Shown here: piece after piece, positions 30,863 through 42,149 of the stretch
Position numbering within the stretch: position 1 is the stretch's first letter
How the letters are laid out: each line of letters starts with the position of its first letter
Source of the DNA: Thiobacillus sp.
GTDB taxonomy: Bacteria > Pseudomonadota > Gammaproteobacteria > Burkholderiales > Thiobacillaceae
DNA: 45,629 nucleotides
Reading direction: 5' to 3'
Assembly (NCBI GenBank): GCA_018262815.1
Contig: JADFDN010000007.1
Location: 1 to 45,629 of the forward strand
Notes under the pieces: generated by a model
The model's database searches: none
What the model was told of the DNA's origin: nothing
The model's input: only the letters and a program-made list of their open reading frames with translations
Program-made: the position numbers and the translations under genes

Positions 30863-32542
30863 TCAGTGCTTGCCCGAGCGCCAGATGGAAAAGATGATCC
30901 ACAGGCTGTTGAAAAACGCGATCAGGAATCCCAGCAGACCGAACAAGGGCAGGCCGAACAGCTGAGGGCCGCCCTCCACCGTCATGATGATGCTGGAGCC
31001 CACCACCAGCGAGGCGGTCAGGATGCCCATGGTCAGCCGGTTGCTGGCACTGTCCAGCTGGTGGCCGAACTGGTCCAGTCGCTTGAGGTCGAGATCGATC
31101 TTCACCCGTCCCCGCCGCATGTCGCGCAGCAGATGTTGCAGATCGCGCGGCAGATCGGCCACCATCTCCAGCGCTTCGCGCACGCTCTTGCGTCCTCGCG
31201 CGAATAGCGCCTGCGGGGTATAGCGCTGCTGGATGATGCGCTCGACGAACGGCGTCACGTGGTCGATCATGTGGAATTCGGGATCGAGCTGTTGCCCCAG
31301 CCCTTCCAGCGTGATCAGGGTCTTGAACAGCAGGGTCAGGTCGGCCGGCAGCACCAGGTTGTTGTCGCGCATCAGCGCGGTGATGTCGTTCAGCAAACCG
31401 CCGATTTTCACGTCCTTGAGCTGCAGGTCGTCGTAGCTTTGCAGCAGCTCCGTCACGTCGTAGGCCAGCCGGTCTTCGTCGATCACCGATTCGCCGCTCC
31501 AGTCGAGTAGCACCTGCAGCAGATCCTGTTCATCCTTGCGCGTCAACGCATGCAGCAGATCGACGATCTGGTTGCGGCGCAGCTGGGTCAGCATCCCCAC
31601 CATGCCGAAATCGATCATCCCGATGCGGTTGTCGGGCAGGAACAGTACATTGCCCGGATGGGGATCAGCATGGAAATAGCCGTGCTCCAGCACCATGCGC
31701 AGAACCGTGTCGGCACCGCGCGCCGCCAGCAGTTGAGGGTCGAGCCCGCCGGCCCGCAGCATGTCCGGGTATACGCCCGCCTTGCCGACGATCTCTTCCT
31801 GCACGTTGACGCGATCGTTGGTGAATTCCCAGTACACCCGGGGGATCTTCACCAGCGGATCGTCGGCGAAATGACGCGCGAACTGGTCGATGTTGCGCGC
31901 CTCCTTGGCGAGATCGAGTTCGCGCATCAGCGAACGACGGAACTGCGACACGATATGCACCGGATCGTAACGCCGGGAATCCGGCACTTCGCTTTCCAGC
32001 AATTTGGCAGCGTGTTCCAGGATGCGCAGGTCGGCCCGGATCACGCCTTCGATGCCGGGACGGCGCATCTTGACGACGACCGGCGTGCCGTCCTTGAGGG
32101 TGGCCCGGTACACCTGCGCGATGGAAGCGGCCGCCAGCGGCACCGGGTCGAAGGCGGCGAACACCTCGGCGGGTTCGCCCCTGATCGCGGCCACCAGCTC
32201 GGGGTGCAGAATCTCATAGGGTACGGCGGGCACCTGGCTGTGCAGTTTTTCGAATTCGGCAATCCAGTGCGGCGGGAACATGTCCACCCGCGTCGCCAGC
32301 ACCTGCCCCAGCTTGACGAAGGTCGGCCCCAGCTCCTCGAGTGCGCGCCGGATGCGAACCGGCGCCTCGAGCTGGCTGATTTCGCTGGTGCTGTGCCAGT
32401 GCAGTACCCGCCCGGCACGTTCCAGCGCACCGCTGATGCCGAGGACGCGCACCAGGTCGCCCCAGCCATAGCGGATCATCACGGAGGCGATTTCATGCAA
32501 TCGCGGCAGGTCGCGCACGACCGAAATGGTTTCCCAGAGCAT
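30863..32542 (-). CDS. ubiB: UbiB/AarF/ABC1 family atypical kinase
   Basis: LEELGPTFVKLGQVLATRVDMFPP, PLAAASIAQVYRATLKDGTPVVVKMRRPG, HADPHPGNVLFLPDNRIGMIDFGMVG; C-terminal TM helices. Confidence 0.9.
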   Translation of the reverse strand: MLWETISVVRDLPRLHEIASVMIRYGWGDLVRVLGISGALERAGRVLHWHSTSEISQLEAPVRIRRALEELGPTFVKLGQVLATRVDMFPPHWIAEFEKLHSQVPAVPYEILHPELVAAIRGEPAEVFAAFDPVPLAAASIAQVYRATLKDGTPVVVKMRRPGIEGVIRADLRILEHAAKLLESEVPDSRRYDPVHIVSQFRRSLMRELDLAKEARNIDQFARHFADDPLVKIPRVYWEFTNDRVNVQEEIVGKAGVYPDMLRAGGLDPQLLAARGADTVLRMVLEHGYFHADPHPGNVLFLPDNRIGMIDFGMVGMLTQLRRNQIVDLLHALTRKDEQDLLQVLLDWSGESVIDEDRLAYDVTELLQSYDDLQLKDVKIGGLLNDITALMRDNNLVLPADLTLLFKTLITLEGLGQQLDPEFHMIDHVTPFVERIIQQRYTPQALFARGRKSVREALEMVADLPRDLQHLLRDMRRGRVKIDLDLKRLDQFGHQLDSASNRLTMGILTASLVVGSSIIMTVEGGPQLFGLPLFGLLGFLIAFFNSLWIIFSIWRSGKH

Positions 32543-32574
32543 CGTTATTGTTTGTGATCAGTCATGCCGTGAGT

Positions 32575-32979
32575 GTACCCGCAAGGGGCACGCCGGATTC
32601 GTAAGAGCCGCTGAAGCGGCAACGACTCCGCAGTACCCGCAAGGGGCACGCCGGATTCGTAAGCCGCCGAAGCGGCAACGACTCCGCAGTACCCGCAAGG
32701 GGCACGCCGGATTCGTAAGCCGCCGAAGCGGCAACGACTCCGCAGTACCCGCAAGGGGCACGCCGGATTCGTAAGCCGCTGAAGCGGCAACGACTCCGCA
32801 GTACCCGCAAGGGGCACGCCGGATTCGTAAGCCGCTGAAGCGGCAACGACTCCGCAGTACCCGCAAGGGGCACGCCGGATTCGTAAGCCGCTGAAGCGGC
32901 AACGACTCCGCAGTACCCGCAAGGGGCACGCCGGATTCGTAAAGCCGCTGAAGCGGCAACGACTCCGCAGTACCCGCAG
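32575..32979. repeat. Tandem array: 7 full copies of a 56-58 bp unit plus a partial eighth
   Basis: Consensus GTACCCGCAAGGGGCACGCCGGATTCGTAAGCCGCTGAAGCGGCAACGACTCCGCA; units start at 32575, 32633, 32689, 32745, 32801, 32857, 32913 and partial at 32970. Confidence 0.97.
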
Positions 32980-33020
32980 GCGGTGCAGCGAAGGCATTTC
33001 CGCTGCCGGGTCGAACTCGA

Positions 33021-33710
33021 TCAGGAGCGCAGACGTTCGCTCTGTCGCTTGAGCGAATCGGACAGCGCTTCAAGAATGCCGCTCGCCACCTGCGACAGCC
33101 GGTCGGTGGCGGTGCTGGCCGATTCGCTCAGCCCGGCGCGACCGGCCTCGGTTCCGGTTTTCACGCCCCTGGACAATTGCTCCAGCGACGCGCGCACCTG
33201 CTCGCCGGTGCGCGTGCCGCTGTGCTTCAGGTGCTCGCTCAGGGTTTCGAGCTCTTCCTTCAGCTTGCCGCCGGACTGTTTGGCCGTCTGCTTCAGCGTG
33301 TCGACAAACTGCGCCTCCAGGTCGCGCAACTGTTCCAGGCTGGCTTTCAGTTCGTTGTCCTTGAACGCCTTCCCTTGTTCGGCCGCTTCGCGCAGGGTAT
33401 AGGATGCGGCTTGGGCTGCACTGCCCACGGCGTCATCTAGGCCGGACACGGCCTGCTTGAGCCCGTCTTTGATCTCGCCGCCGCGTGCGGTCAGCCCGCT
33501 TCCGACGCCCGAGGTGATCGCATTGACAATCTCGCGCAGGTCGTTCAGGGCCAGCCGGCGTTCATGCAGCGCACGTGCTGTCAGGTCGCGTACCCGTTCG
33601 CGCAGGTCGGGGCCGGAAGCCGCCGCGGCCGCCTCATCGTGCCATTGCGCCAGTTGCGAACTTTCGGGGATACTGGTTTCACTCGAAGCAGGGGGAGACG
33701 CGTCGTTCAT
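33021..33710 (-). CDS. Amphipathic helical, phasin/apolipoprotein-like hypothetical protein
   Basis: Ala/Glu/Leu-rich coiled-coil-like sequence (LKQTAKQSGGKLKEELETLSEHLKHSGTRTGEQVRASLEQL), no signal peptide. Confidence 0.65.
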   Translation of the reverse strand: MNDASPPASSETSIPESSQLAQWHDEAAAAASGPDLRERVRDLTARALHERRLALNDLREIVNAITSGVGSGLTARGGEIKDGLKQAVSGLDDAVGSAAQAASYTLREAAEQGKAFKDNELKASLEQLRDLEAQFVDTLKQTAKQSGGKLKEELETLSEHLKHSGTRTGEQVRASLEQLSRGVKTGTEAGRAGLSESASTATDRLSQVASGILEALSDSLKRQSERLRS

Positions 33711-33785
33711 GGTGGAGTCCTCAAAATCAAGATTTCCCGGAATTGTCCGTTTTCTGATTCAACTATAGATGCTGATCGCTATCCC

Positions 33786-34259
33786 ATGAAGGCTGTCGCG
33801 CTCTTCCTGTTGGCTACGCTGCTGGCTCTGCCTGTCCGCGCCAGCACTCCCGAGGACATCCCGATGTATGCCGTCAGTCTGGTCGGCAGCCCCTACCGCC
33901 TGGGCGGCACCTCGCCGGAAACCGGCCTCGACTGCAGCGGCTTCGTCGGCCATGTGTTCCGGCAGGCTGCCGGAGTGGTACTGCCGCGCGACAGTCGCGC
34001 CATCAGCGAAGCGGCACAGCCGCTCGCACAGGCTGAACTTCAGCCGGGGGATCTGGTCTTCTTCAACACCCTCAACCGCGCGTACTCCCATGTCGGCATC
34101 TATCTGGGCGATGATCGTTTCGTGCATGCCGCAAGCAGCCGCACGGGCTCGGTCATGGTCTCCAGCCTCAGCGACCGCTACTGGCGCGAACGCTTCGACG
34201 GCGCGCGGCGCGTCACCCCGCCCAGCACACCCGAGGCGGCGGATGCGGTCTCCGAATAA
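33786..34259 (+). CDS. C40 family (NlpC/P60) peptidase
   Basis: Signal peptide; GLDCSGFVGHVF (Cys), AYSHVGIYLGDDRFVHAAS (His). Confidence 0.92.
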   Translation: MKAVALFLLATLLALPVRASTPEDIPMYAVSLVGSPYRLGGTSPETGLDCSGFVGHVFRQAAGVVLPRDSRAISEAAQPLAQAELQPGDLVFFNTLNRAYSHVGIYLGDDRFVHAASSRTGSVMVSSLSDRYWRERFDGARRVTPPSTPEAADAVSE

Positions 34260-34908
34260 ATTCCGTCCTTCCCTGCTGTGGCGCAGCCTCGTGTTGCCCG
34301 TTGCGTTGGGCATGAGCCTGGCACACGCCGCCACCGACCTGACATTTGAAAGCGCCGCGGATGTCAACGAAGGCAGCCTGCATTTTCTGGAAGTCGTCCC
34401 CGACAAACCGCTGCACCATCACCAGAACCGCATCCGCATCGACGGCGACAGCCTTAATTCCGGCTGGGTCAGCCTGTCGCAATGCCACGACAACCTCGAC
34501 CCCGTGCCGCGCACGCAGATCACCTTTCGCGAGGGTTTCGTGCGCGATCTCAGGGTGGATACCTTCACCCAGATCGAAGACGCCTGGATCGAGGGCGCCA
34601 GCGTACAGCTGCGCAATGTCGAACGCGGTGCGCGACTGTGCCTGTCTGCGCAGACCCGTGCCTTGCGCAACAACGGCAATGGCTATTTCAACCTGCTCAA
34701 CGGCCCCTACATGCGCAGGTTTCTCGACGGCTATTACCCGATGCGGGTGTCGCTGGAAGTCGACTACCCCGCGAAGCTGCTGTCGCTGATCGACATCGAG
34801 CCCTCGGCCCAGCCCGGCCTCAAGCTCGACGAGCGTCCCGGTAGCATCCGCATGGATGCGGTATTCGAAGGAGCATTGATGACACTGATCCAGTTCGAGC
34901 GGCTCTGA
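34243..34908 (+). CDS. Secreted hypothetical protein
   Basis: In-frame ATG overlapping the C40 peptidase 3' end; signal peptide [19 protein letters not shown]; continuous ORF to 34908. Confidence 0.7.
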   Translation: MRSPNKFRPSLLWRSLVLPVALGMSLAHAATDLTFESAADVNEGSLHFLEVVPDKPLHHHQNRIRIDGDSLNSGWVSLSQCHDNLDPVPRTQITFREGFVRDLRVDTFTQIEDAWIEGASVQLRNVERGARLCLSAQTRALRNNGNGYFNLLNGPYMRRFLDGYYPMRVSLEVDYPAKLLSLIDIEPSAQPGLKLDERPGSIRMDAVFEGALMTLIQFERL

Positions 34909-34943
34909 CCCGTTCTTTACGGATCTTTTTTTGTTTCCGTTAT

Positions 34944-34958
34944 TGATAACGGTTATCA
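34944..34958. promoter_or_regulatory. Fur box
   Basis: TGATAAC-G-GTTATCA perfect 15-bp palindrome, ~50 nt upstream of the iron ABC transporter binding-protein gene. Confidence 0.85.
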
Positions 34959-35005
34959 TTTTTAGTACGATTACCAACATCGTGAACCGTGAGGACCCGC
35001 TGAAG

Positions 35006-36013
35006 ATGAAACCGACCCAACTGCTCGCCGCTCTGGCGCTCGCTGTCGCCGCCCTGCCCGCCCTGGCCGAAGAAGTCGTGGTGTATTCCGCGCGCAACGA
35101 ACAGCTGATCAAGCCGCTGTTCGACGCCTACACCCGCGACACCGGGGTGCAGATCAAATTCATCACCGACAAGGAAGGCCCGCTGATGGCGCGCCTGAAG
35201 GCCGAGGGCAGGAACACGCCGGCCGACGTGCTGCTGACCGTCGATGCCGGAAACCTGTGGCAGGCCTCCGAAGAAGGCCTGTTGCGCCCGATCCAGTCGA
35301 AAACCCTGCAGGCCAACGTGCCGGCCCACCTGCGCGACCCTGGCAACGAATGGTTCGGCCTGTCTGTGCGTGCCCGCACGATGGTCTACAACACCGGCAA
35401 GGTGAAGCCCGCCGACCTGTCGACCTACGAAGATCTGGCCAGTTCGAAATGGAAAGGCCGTCTTTGCCTGCGCACGTCGAAGAAGGTCTACAACCAGAGC
35501 CTGGTGGCGATGATGATCACCGAATACGGCGAAGGCAAGACCGAGGACATGGTGCGCGGCTGGGTCGCCAACCTCGCCACCTCGCCCTTCCCCGACGACA
35601 CCAAGGCGATGGAGGCCGTGGCCGCCGGGCAGTGCGACGTCACCCTGGTCAACACCTATTATTTCGGCCGCCTGATGGCGAAAAACCCCAATCTGCCGCT
35701 GGCGATCTTCTGGCCCAACCAGAACCTGAAGAACAAGGCCGCAGGCGTACACGTCAACGTCTCGGGCGCGGGCGTCACCCGTCACGCCAAGAACCCGGCC
35801 GGCGCGCAAAAACTGATCGAATGGCTGTCGTCCGACAAGGCTCAGAACCTGTTCGCCGACGTCAACCTGGAATACCCGGTCAACCCCAAGGTGGCGCCGG
35901 ACAAGACCGTGGCAGCCTGGGGCAGCTTCAAGCAGAACCTGATCAACGTGAAAGAGGCTGGCAGCCTGCAGACCAAGGCCGTAAAATTGATGGATCGCGC
36001 CGGTTATAAATAA
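35006..36013 (+). CDS. fbpA: Fe(3+) ABC transporter substrate-binding protein
   Basis: Signal peptide then [53 protein letters not shown]. Confidence 0.92.
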   Translation: MKPTQLLAALALAVAALPALAEEVVVYSARNEQLIKPLFDAYTRDTGVQIKFITDKEGPLMARLKAEGRNTPADVLLTVDAGNLWQASEEGLLRPIQSKTLQANVPAHLRDPGNEWFGLSVRARTMVYNTGKVKPADLSTYEDLASSKWKGRLCLRTSKKVYNQSLVAMMITEYGEGKTEDMVRGWVANLATSPFPDDTKAMEAVAAGQCDVTLVNTYYFGRLMAKNPNLPLAIFWPNQNLKNKAAGVHVNVSGAGVTRHAKNPAGAQKLIEWLSSDKAQNLFADVNLEYPVNPKVAPDKTVAAWGSFKQNLINVKEAGSLQTKAVKLMDRAGYK

Positions 36014-36021
36014 GAGCCATC

Positions 36022-37698
36022 TTGTCCGATCACACCGCAGTACTCGCAAAAACGCCCTCAGCGGGCGTTTTTGTTTTACCTGACGCCCGTCCCCGCATCA
36101 GCGGCTGGATGCTGTTCGCGCTCGCAATCGCCGCGCTGGTGCTGGTGCCGGTTGTGGTCACCTTCTCGTCGTTTGCCCGGGTCGAAGGCGACATCCTCGC
36201 CCACCTGACCGAGTTCGTGCTGCCCGAACTGGTGGGCAATACGCTGTGGCTGGTGCTCGGCGTGGGCGCCGGCGTCAGCGTCCTGGGCGTCTCGCTGGCC
36301 TGGCTCACGGCGATGTGCGACTTCCCCGGCCGCCGCGTGTTCGGCTGGGCGTTGATGCTGCCGCTGGCGCTGCCCGCCTACGTCACCGCCTTCGTCGCGA
36401 TCGGCCTGCTGGATTTCACGGGTCCGCTGCAGACCTGGCTGCGCGATACCTGGGGCCTCACCGGACTGCCGGAAATCCGCTCGCGCGGCGGCGTCATCCT
36501 GGTGATGTCGCTGGCGCTCTATCCCTATGTGTATCTGATCGCAAAAAACGCCTTCGCGACGCAGGGGGCGATCGCGCTGGAAGCGGCGCAGTCGCTCGGA
36601 CTCTCCCGCACGCAGGGCTTCTTCCGGGTGGCGCTGCCGATGGCGCGGCCGTGGATCGCCGCCGGCCTGATGCTGGCGCTGATGGAAACCCTGGCCGATT
36701 TCGGCACCATGGCGATCTTCAATTACGACACCTTCACCACCGCCATCTACAAGGCATGGTACAGCCTGTTCTCGCTGGCGGCGGCGGCGCAGCTGGCCTC
36801 GATCCTGATCCTGTTCGTGCTGGTCGTGGTGGTGTTCGAGCAGCGTTCGCGCACGCAGATGCGCTACGGCACGGTGGGCCGCAGCGCGGCGACGCGACGC
36901 ATCCGGCTGTCGCCCGCCTTCGCTGCGCTGGCCTTCGCCTACGCCGGAACGGTACTGGCGATCGCTTTCCTCATCCCGGTGGCGCAACTGGCGCTGTGGA
37001 CACGCGATGTCATCGCCGACGATCTCGATATCCGCTACTGGGCGTTTGCCTGGCATTCGGTGCTGCTGGCCGGGATCGGCGCGCTGATGGTGGTGGGCGT
37101 GTCGCTGCTGCTGGCCTACGCCGGCCGTCAGCGTCCCGGCAACGCGATGGTGTGGACGCAGCGTCTCGCCACCCTCGGCTACGCCTTCCCCGGTGCAGTG
37201 CTCGCGGTAGGGTTGTTCATTCCGGTGGCAGCGCTGGACAACTGGCTGATCGACAGCGGCCGCGCCTGGTTCGGCTTCGATGGCACCGAAATCCTCAAGG
37301 GCACGCTGCTGGTGATGCTGCTGGCCTATCTGGTACGTTTCCTTGCCGTGGGTTTCGGGCCCATCGACAGCGGCCTGCATCGCATCACCCGCAACGTCGA
37401 CGAGGCTGCGCGCAACCTCGGCACCGGCGCCGCCGGCTTGTTGACCCGGGTCCACCTGCCGATGCTGCGCGCCAGCCTCCTGACCGCCGCCACGCTGACC
37501 TTCGTCGACATCATGAAGGAAATGCCGATCACCCTGATGACCCGCCCGTTCGGCTGGGACACGCTGGCGGTGCGGGTGTTCGAAATGACCTCGGAAGGCG
37601 AATGGGAACGCGCAGCGCTGCCCGCGCTGGCGATTGTCATTGCCGGTATCATTCCCATCATTCTCCTGACCTGGCGCGGCACGCGCCCGCTCGACTGA
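36022..37698 (+). CDS. fbpB: Iron ABC transporter permease (two fused inner-membrane domains); start uncertain (TTG 36022 or ATG 36109)
   Basis: EAAQSLGLSRTQGFFRVALPMARPWIAAGL and DEAARNLGTGAAGLLTRVHLPMLRASL EAA loops, multiple TM helices. Confidence 0.9.
   Translation: MSDHTAVLAKTPSAGVFVLPDARPRISGWMLFALAIAALVLVPVVVTFSSFARVEGDILAHLTEFVLPELVGNTLWLVLGVGAGVSVLGVSLAWLTAMCDFPGRRVFGWALMLPLALPAYVTAFVAIGLLDFTGPLQTWLRDTWGLTGLPEIRSRGGVILVMSLALYPYVYLIAKNAFATQGAIALEAAQSLGLSRTQGFFRVALPMARPWIAAGLMLALMETLADFGTMAIFNYDTFTTAIYKAWYSLFSLAAAAQLASILILFVLVVVVFEQRSRTQMRYGTVGRSAATRRIRLSPAFAALAFAYAGTVLAIAFLIPVAQLALWTRDVIADDLDIRYWAFAWHSVLLAGIGALMVVGVSLLLAYAGRQRPGNAMVWTQRLATLGYAFPGAVLAVGLFIPVAALDNWLIDSGRAWFGFDGTEILKGTLLVMLLAYLVRFLAVGFGPIDSGLHRITRNVDEAARNLGTGAAGLLTRVHLPMLRASLLTAATLTFVDIMKEMPITLMTRPFGWDTLAVRVFEMTSEGEWERAALPALAIVIAGIIPIILLTWRGTRPLD
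36047..36077 (+). terminator. Intrinsic-terminator hairpin immediately after fbpA, inside the annotated fbpB 5' end
   Basis: CAAAAACGCCC-TCAGC-GGGCGTTTTTG followed by TTTT; 11-bp perfect stem. Confidence 0.85.
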
Positions 37699-37703
37699 CC
37701 CCT

Positions 37704-38771
37704 ATGGCTGAACTGGTTCTCGATTCCGTCTCACAGTCGTACGCCAAACGACAGATCATCGCCGATCTCAGCTTCACCCTGCCCGAAGGCGCCATCGGCT
37801 GCCTGCTCGGCCCGTCGGGCTGCGGCAAGACCACGGCGTTGCGCTGCATCTCCGGATTCGAGCCGATCCAGAGTGGCGAGATCCGCATCGGCGGCGAAGT
37901 CGTCAGCCGCCCCGGCTGGATGCTGCCTGCCGAAAAGCGCCGCGTCGGCATGGTGTTCCAGGACTACGCGCTGTTTCCGCATCTGACGGTGGCGAAGAAC
38001 GTCGGCTTCGGCCTGCGCGGCGTCACCCAGGAAGCCAGGCAGGCGCGCATCGCCGAATTGCTGGACCTGGTGGGGCTGGCCGGCCACGCCGAACAGTTTC
38101 CACACCAGCTTTCCGGCGGCCAGCAGCAGCGGGTGGCGCTGGCCCGTGCCCTGGCGCCGCGCCCGCGCCTGATCCTGATGGACGAACCCTTCTCCAACCT
38201 TGACGTCGAACTGCGCGAACGCCTGTCGCTCGAGGTGCGCGACATTCTCAAGCGCGAAGCCACCACTGCGCTGATCGTCACCCACGACCAGCACGAGGCC
38301 TTCTCGCTGGCCGACTGGGTCGGCGTCATGCACGAAGGCCGCATCCAGCAGTGGGACACGCCCTACAACCTGTATCACGAACCGGTCAACCGCTTCGTCG
38401 CCGACTTCGTCGGCCAAGGTGCGTTGGTCACCGGCGAGGTCATCAACGACCATCAGGTGGAAATCGAGCTCGGCGTGCTGAACGGCCACATTCCGGTCGA
38501 GTGCGATGCCAGCGGCTGCGACGAATGCGTGCGCAGCTGCCACGTCGACGTGCTGCTGCGGCCCGACGACATCATCCACGACGACGACAGCCTGCTGATG
38601 GCCGAAGTCGAGAACAAGGCCTTCCGCGGCGCCGAATTCCTCTACACGCTGAAGCTGCCGAGCGGCCAGCGCGCGCTGTCGCTGGTGCCCTCGCATCACA
38701 ACCATGCCATCGGCGAAAAAATCGGCATCAAGCTGGCGGTCGACCACGTCGTGGCGTTTCGCCGGGAGTAA
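37704..38771 (+). CDS. fbpC: Fe(3+) ABC transporter ATP-binding protein
   Basis: GPSGCGKTTALRC, LSGGQQQRVALARALAPRPRLILMDEPFSNLD; C-terminal regulatory domain. Confidence 0.94.
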   Translation: MAELVLDSVSQSYAKRQIIADLSFTLPEGAIGCLLGPSGCGKTTALRCISGFEPIQSGEIRIGGEVVSRPGWMLPAEKRRVGMVFQDYALFPHLTVAKNVGFGLRGVTQEARQARIAELLDLVGLAGHAEQFPHQLSGGQQQRVALARALAPRPRLILMDEPFSNLDVELRERLSLEVRDILKREATTALIVTHDQHEAFSLADWVGVMHEGRIQQWDTPYNLYHEPVNRFVADFVGQGALVTGEVINDHQVEIELGVLNGHIPVECDASGCDECVRSCHVDVLLRPDDIIHDDDSLLMAEVENKAFRGAEFLYTLKLPSGQRALSLVPSHHNHAIGEKIGIKLAVDHVVAFRRE

Positions 38772-38775
38772 ACCC

Positions 38776-41349
<2,574 letters not shown>

Positions 41350-41411
41350 CGCCGCATTGACGCCTGCGTTGTGGCGCGTAGGATGAAAATTCATTCCCCG
41401 GGAGACATGCC

Positions 41412-42119
41412 ATGATGCGCCTACTTGTATTCGCTCTCGTCTGGTCTTTCAGCATGCCCGCCGCTGCCGCCGACACGTCCGCAGCACGCCCCGAAGACGC
41501 TGCGCAGCAAGGCTGGATCGGCGTCACCCCCACCCCCCACGGACCTGTGCTGATCCAGCAGGGCATGCCCCCGCCCTATCGCGACTATCAGATGAGCCGC
41601 GTCCTCGCTCCCGAGGAACGGCAGCAGTGGCTGCAGATGGCGATGCCGGCGGTGGGCAACATGATGCAGGTCGATGCGCGCGAGGCGATGAACCATTTCG
41701 CCATCAAGTACCAGGCCAGGCCCGGACTCGGCTTCGACGACGTGGTGCAGTCGATGAAGCTGCGCGCCAATCAGGTCAATCTCAAATACGTGGGCACCAA
41801 CGCGATGTGGCGTGATTTCCAGGCCGTACTCGGCGACATGGATGCGCCGCGCGTCGAAATTCTCAGCTTCTGCGACATTGCCATCGGCCGCGACCTGCTG
41901 AAAGTCCTGCCCGAGATGATCGTGTTCTTCCCTTGCCGCATCGCGGTGATGGAAGACGCCGACAAGAACATCTGGGTGCTGATGCTGGACTGGGACATCA
42001 CCTGGCTCAACCTCGCCGGCAAGCGGCTCGGCATGACGCCGGAACTGCGCAGCGGTTTCCTGTCCATCCGCGAAAAAATGGACAGCGTGATGCGCGCCGG
42101 CGCCAACGGCGAGCTATAA
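41412..42119 (+). CDS. Secreted DUF302-like protein
   Basis: Signal peptide; FDDVVQSMKLRANQVNLKYVGTNAMWRDFQAVLGD...VEILSFCDIAIGRDLLKVLPEMIVFFPCRIAVMED. Confidence 0.65.
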   Translation: MMRLLVFALVWSFSMPAAAADTSAARPEDAAQQGWIGVTPTPHGPVLIQQGMPPPYRDYQMSRVLAPEERQQWLQMAMPAVGNMMQVDAREAMNHFAIKYQARPGLGFDDVVQSMKLRANQVNLKYVGTNAMWRDFQAVLGDMDAPRVEILSFCDIAIGRDLLKVLPEMIVFFPCRIAVMEDADKNIWVLMLDWDITWLNLAGKRLGMTPELRSGFLSIREKMDSVMRAGANGEL

Positions 42120-42149
42120 ACAGCGCCGCACACGGCCCAAAAAACCTGA

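Noticed and set aside
32575-32979. CRISPR-like repeat array
   Set aside because: Units are directly adjacent with no unique spacers and no cas genes in the window; it is a plain tandem repeat.
36246-37703. Plus-strand N-terminal extension of the 841-aa ORF ending at 38771
   Set aside because: Out-of-frame reading of the permease gene (Arg/Ala/Gly-rich); the real ATPase begins at ATG 37704.
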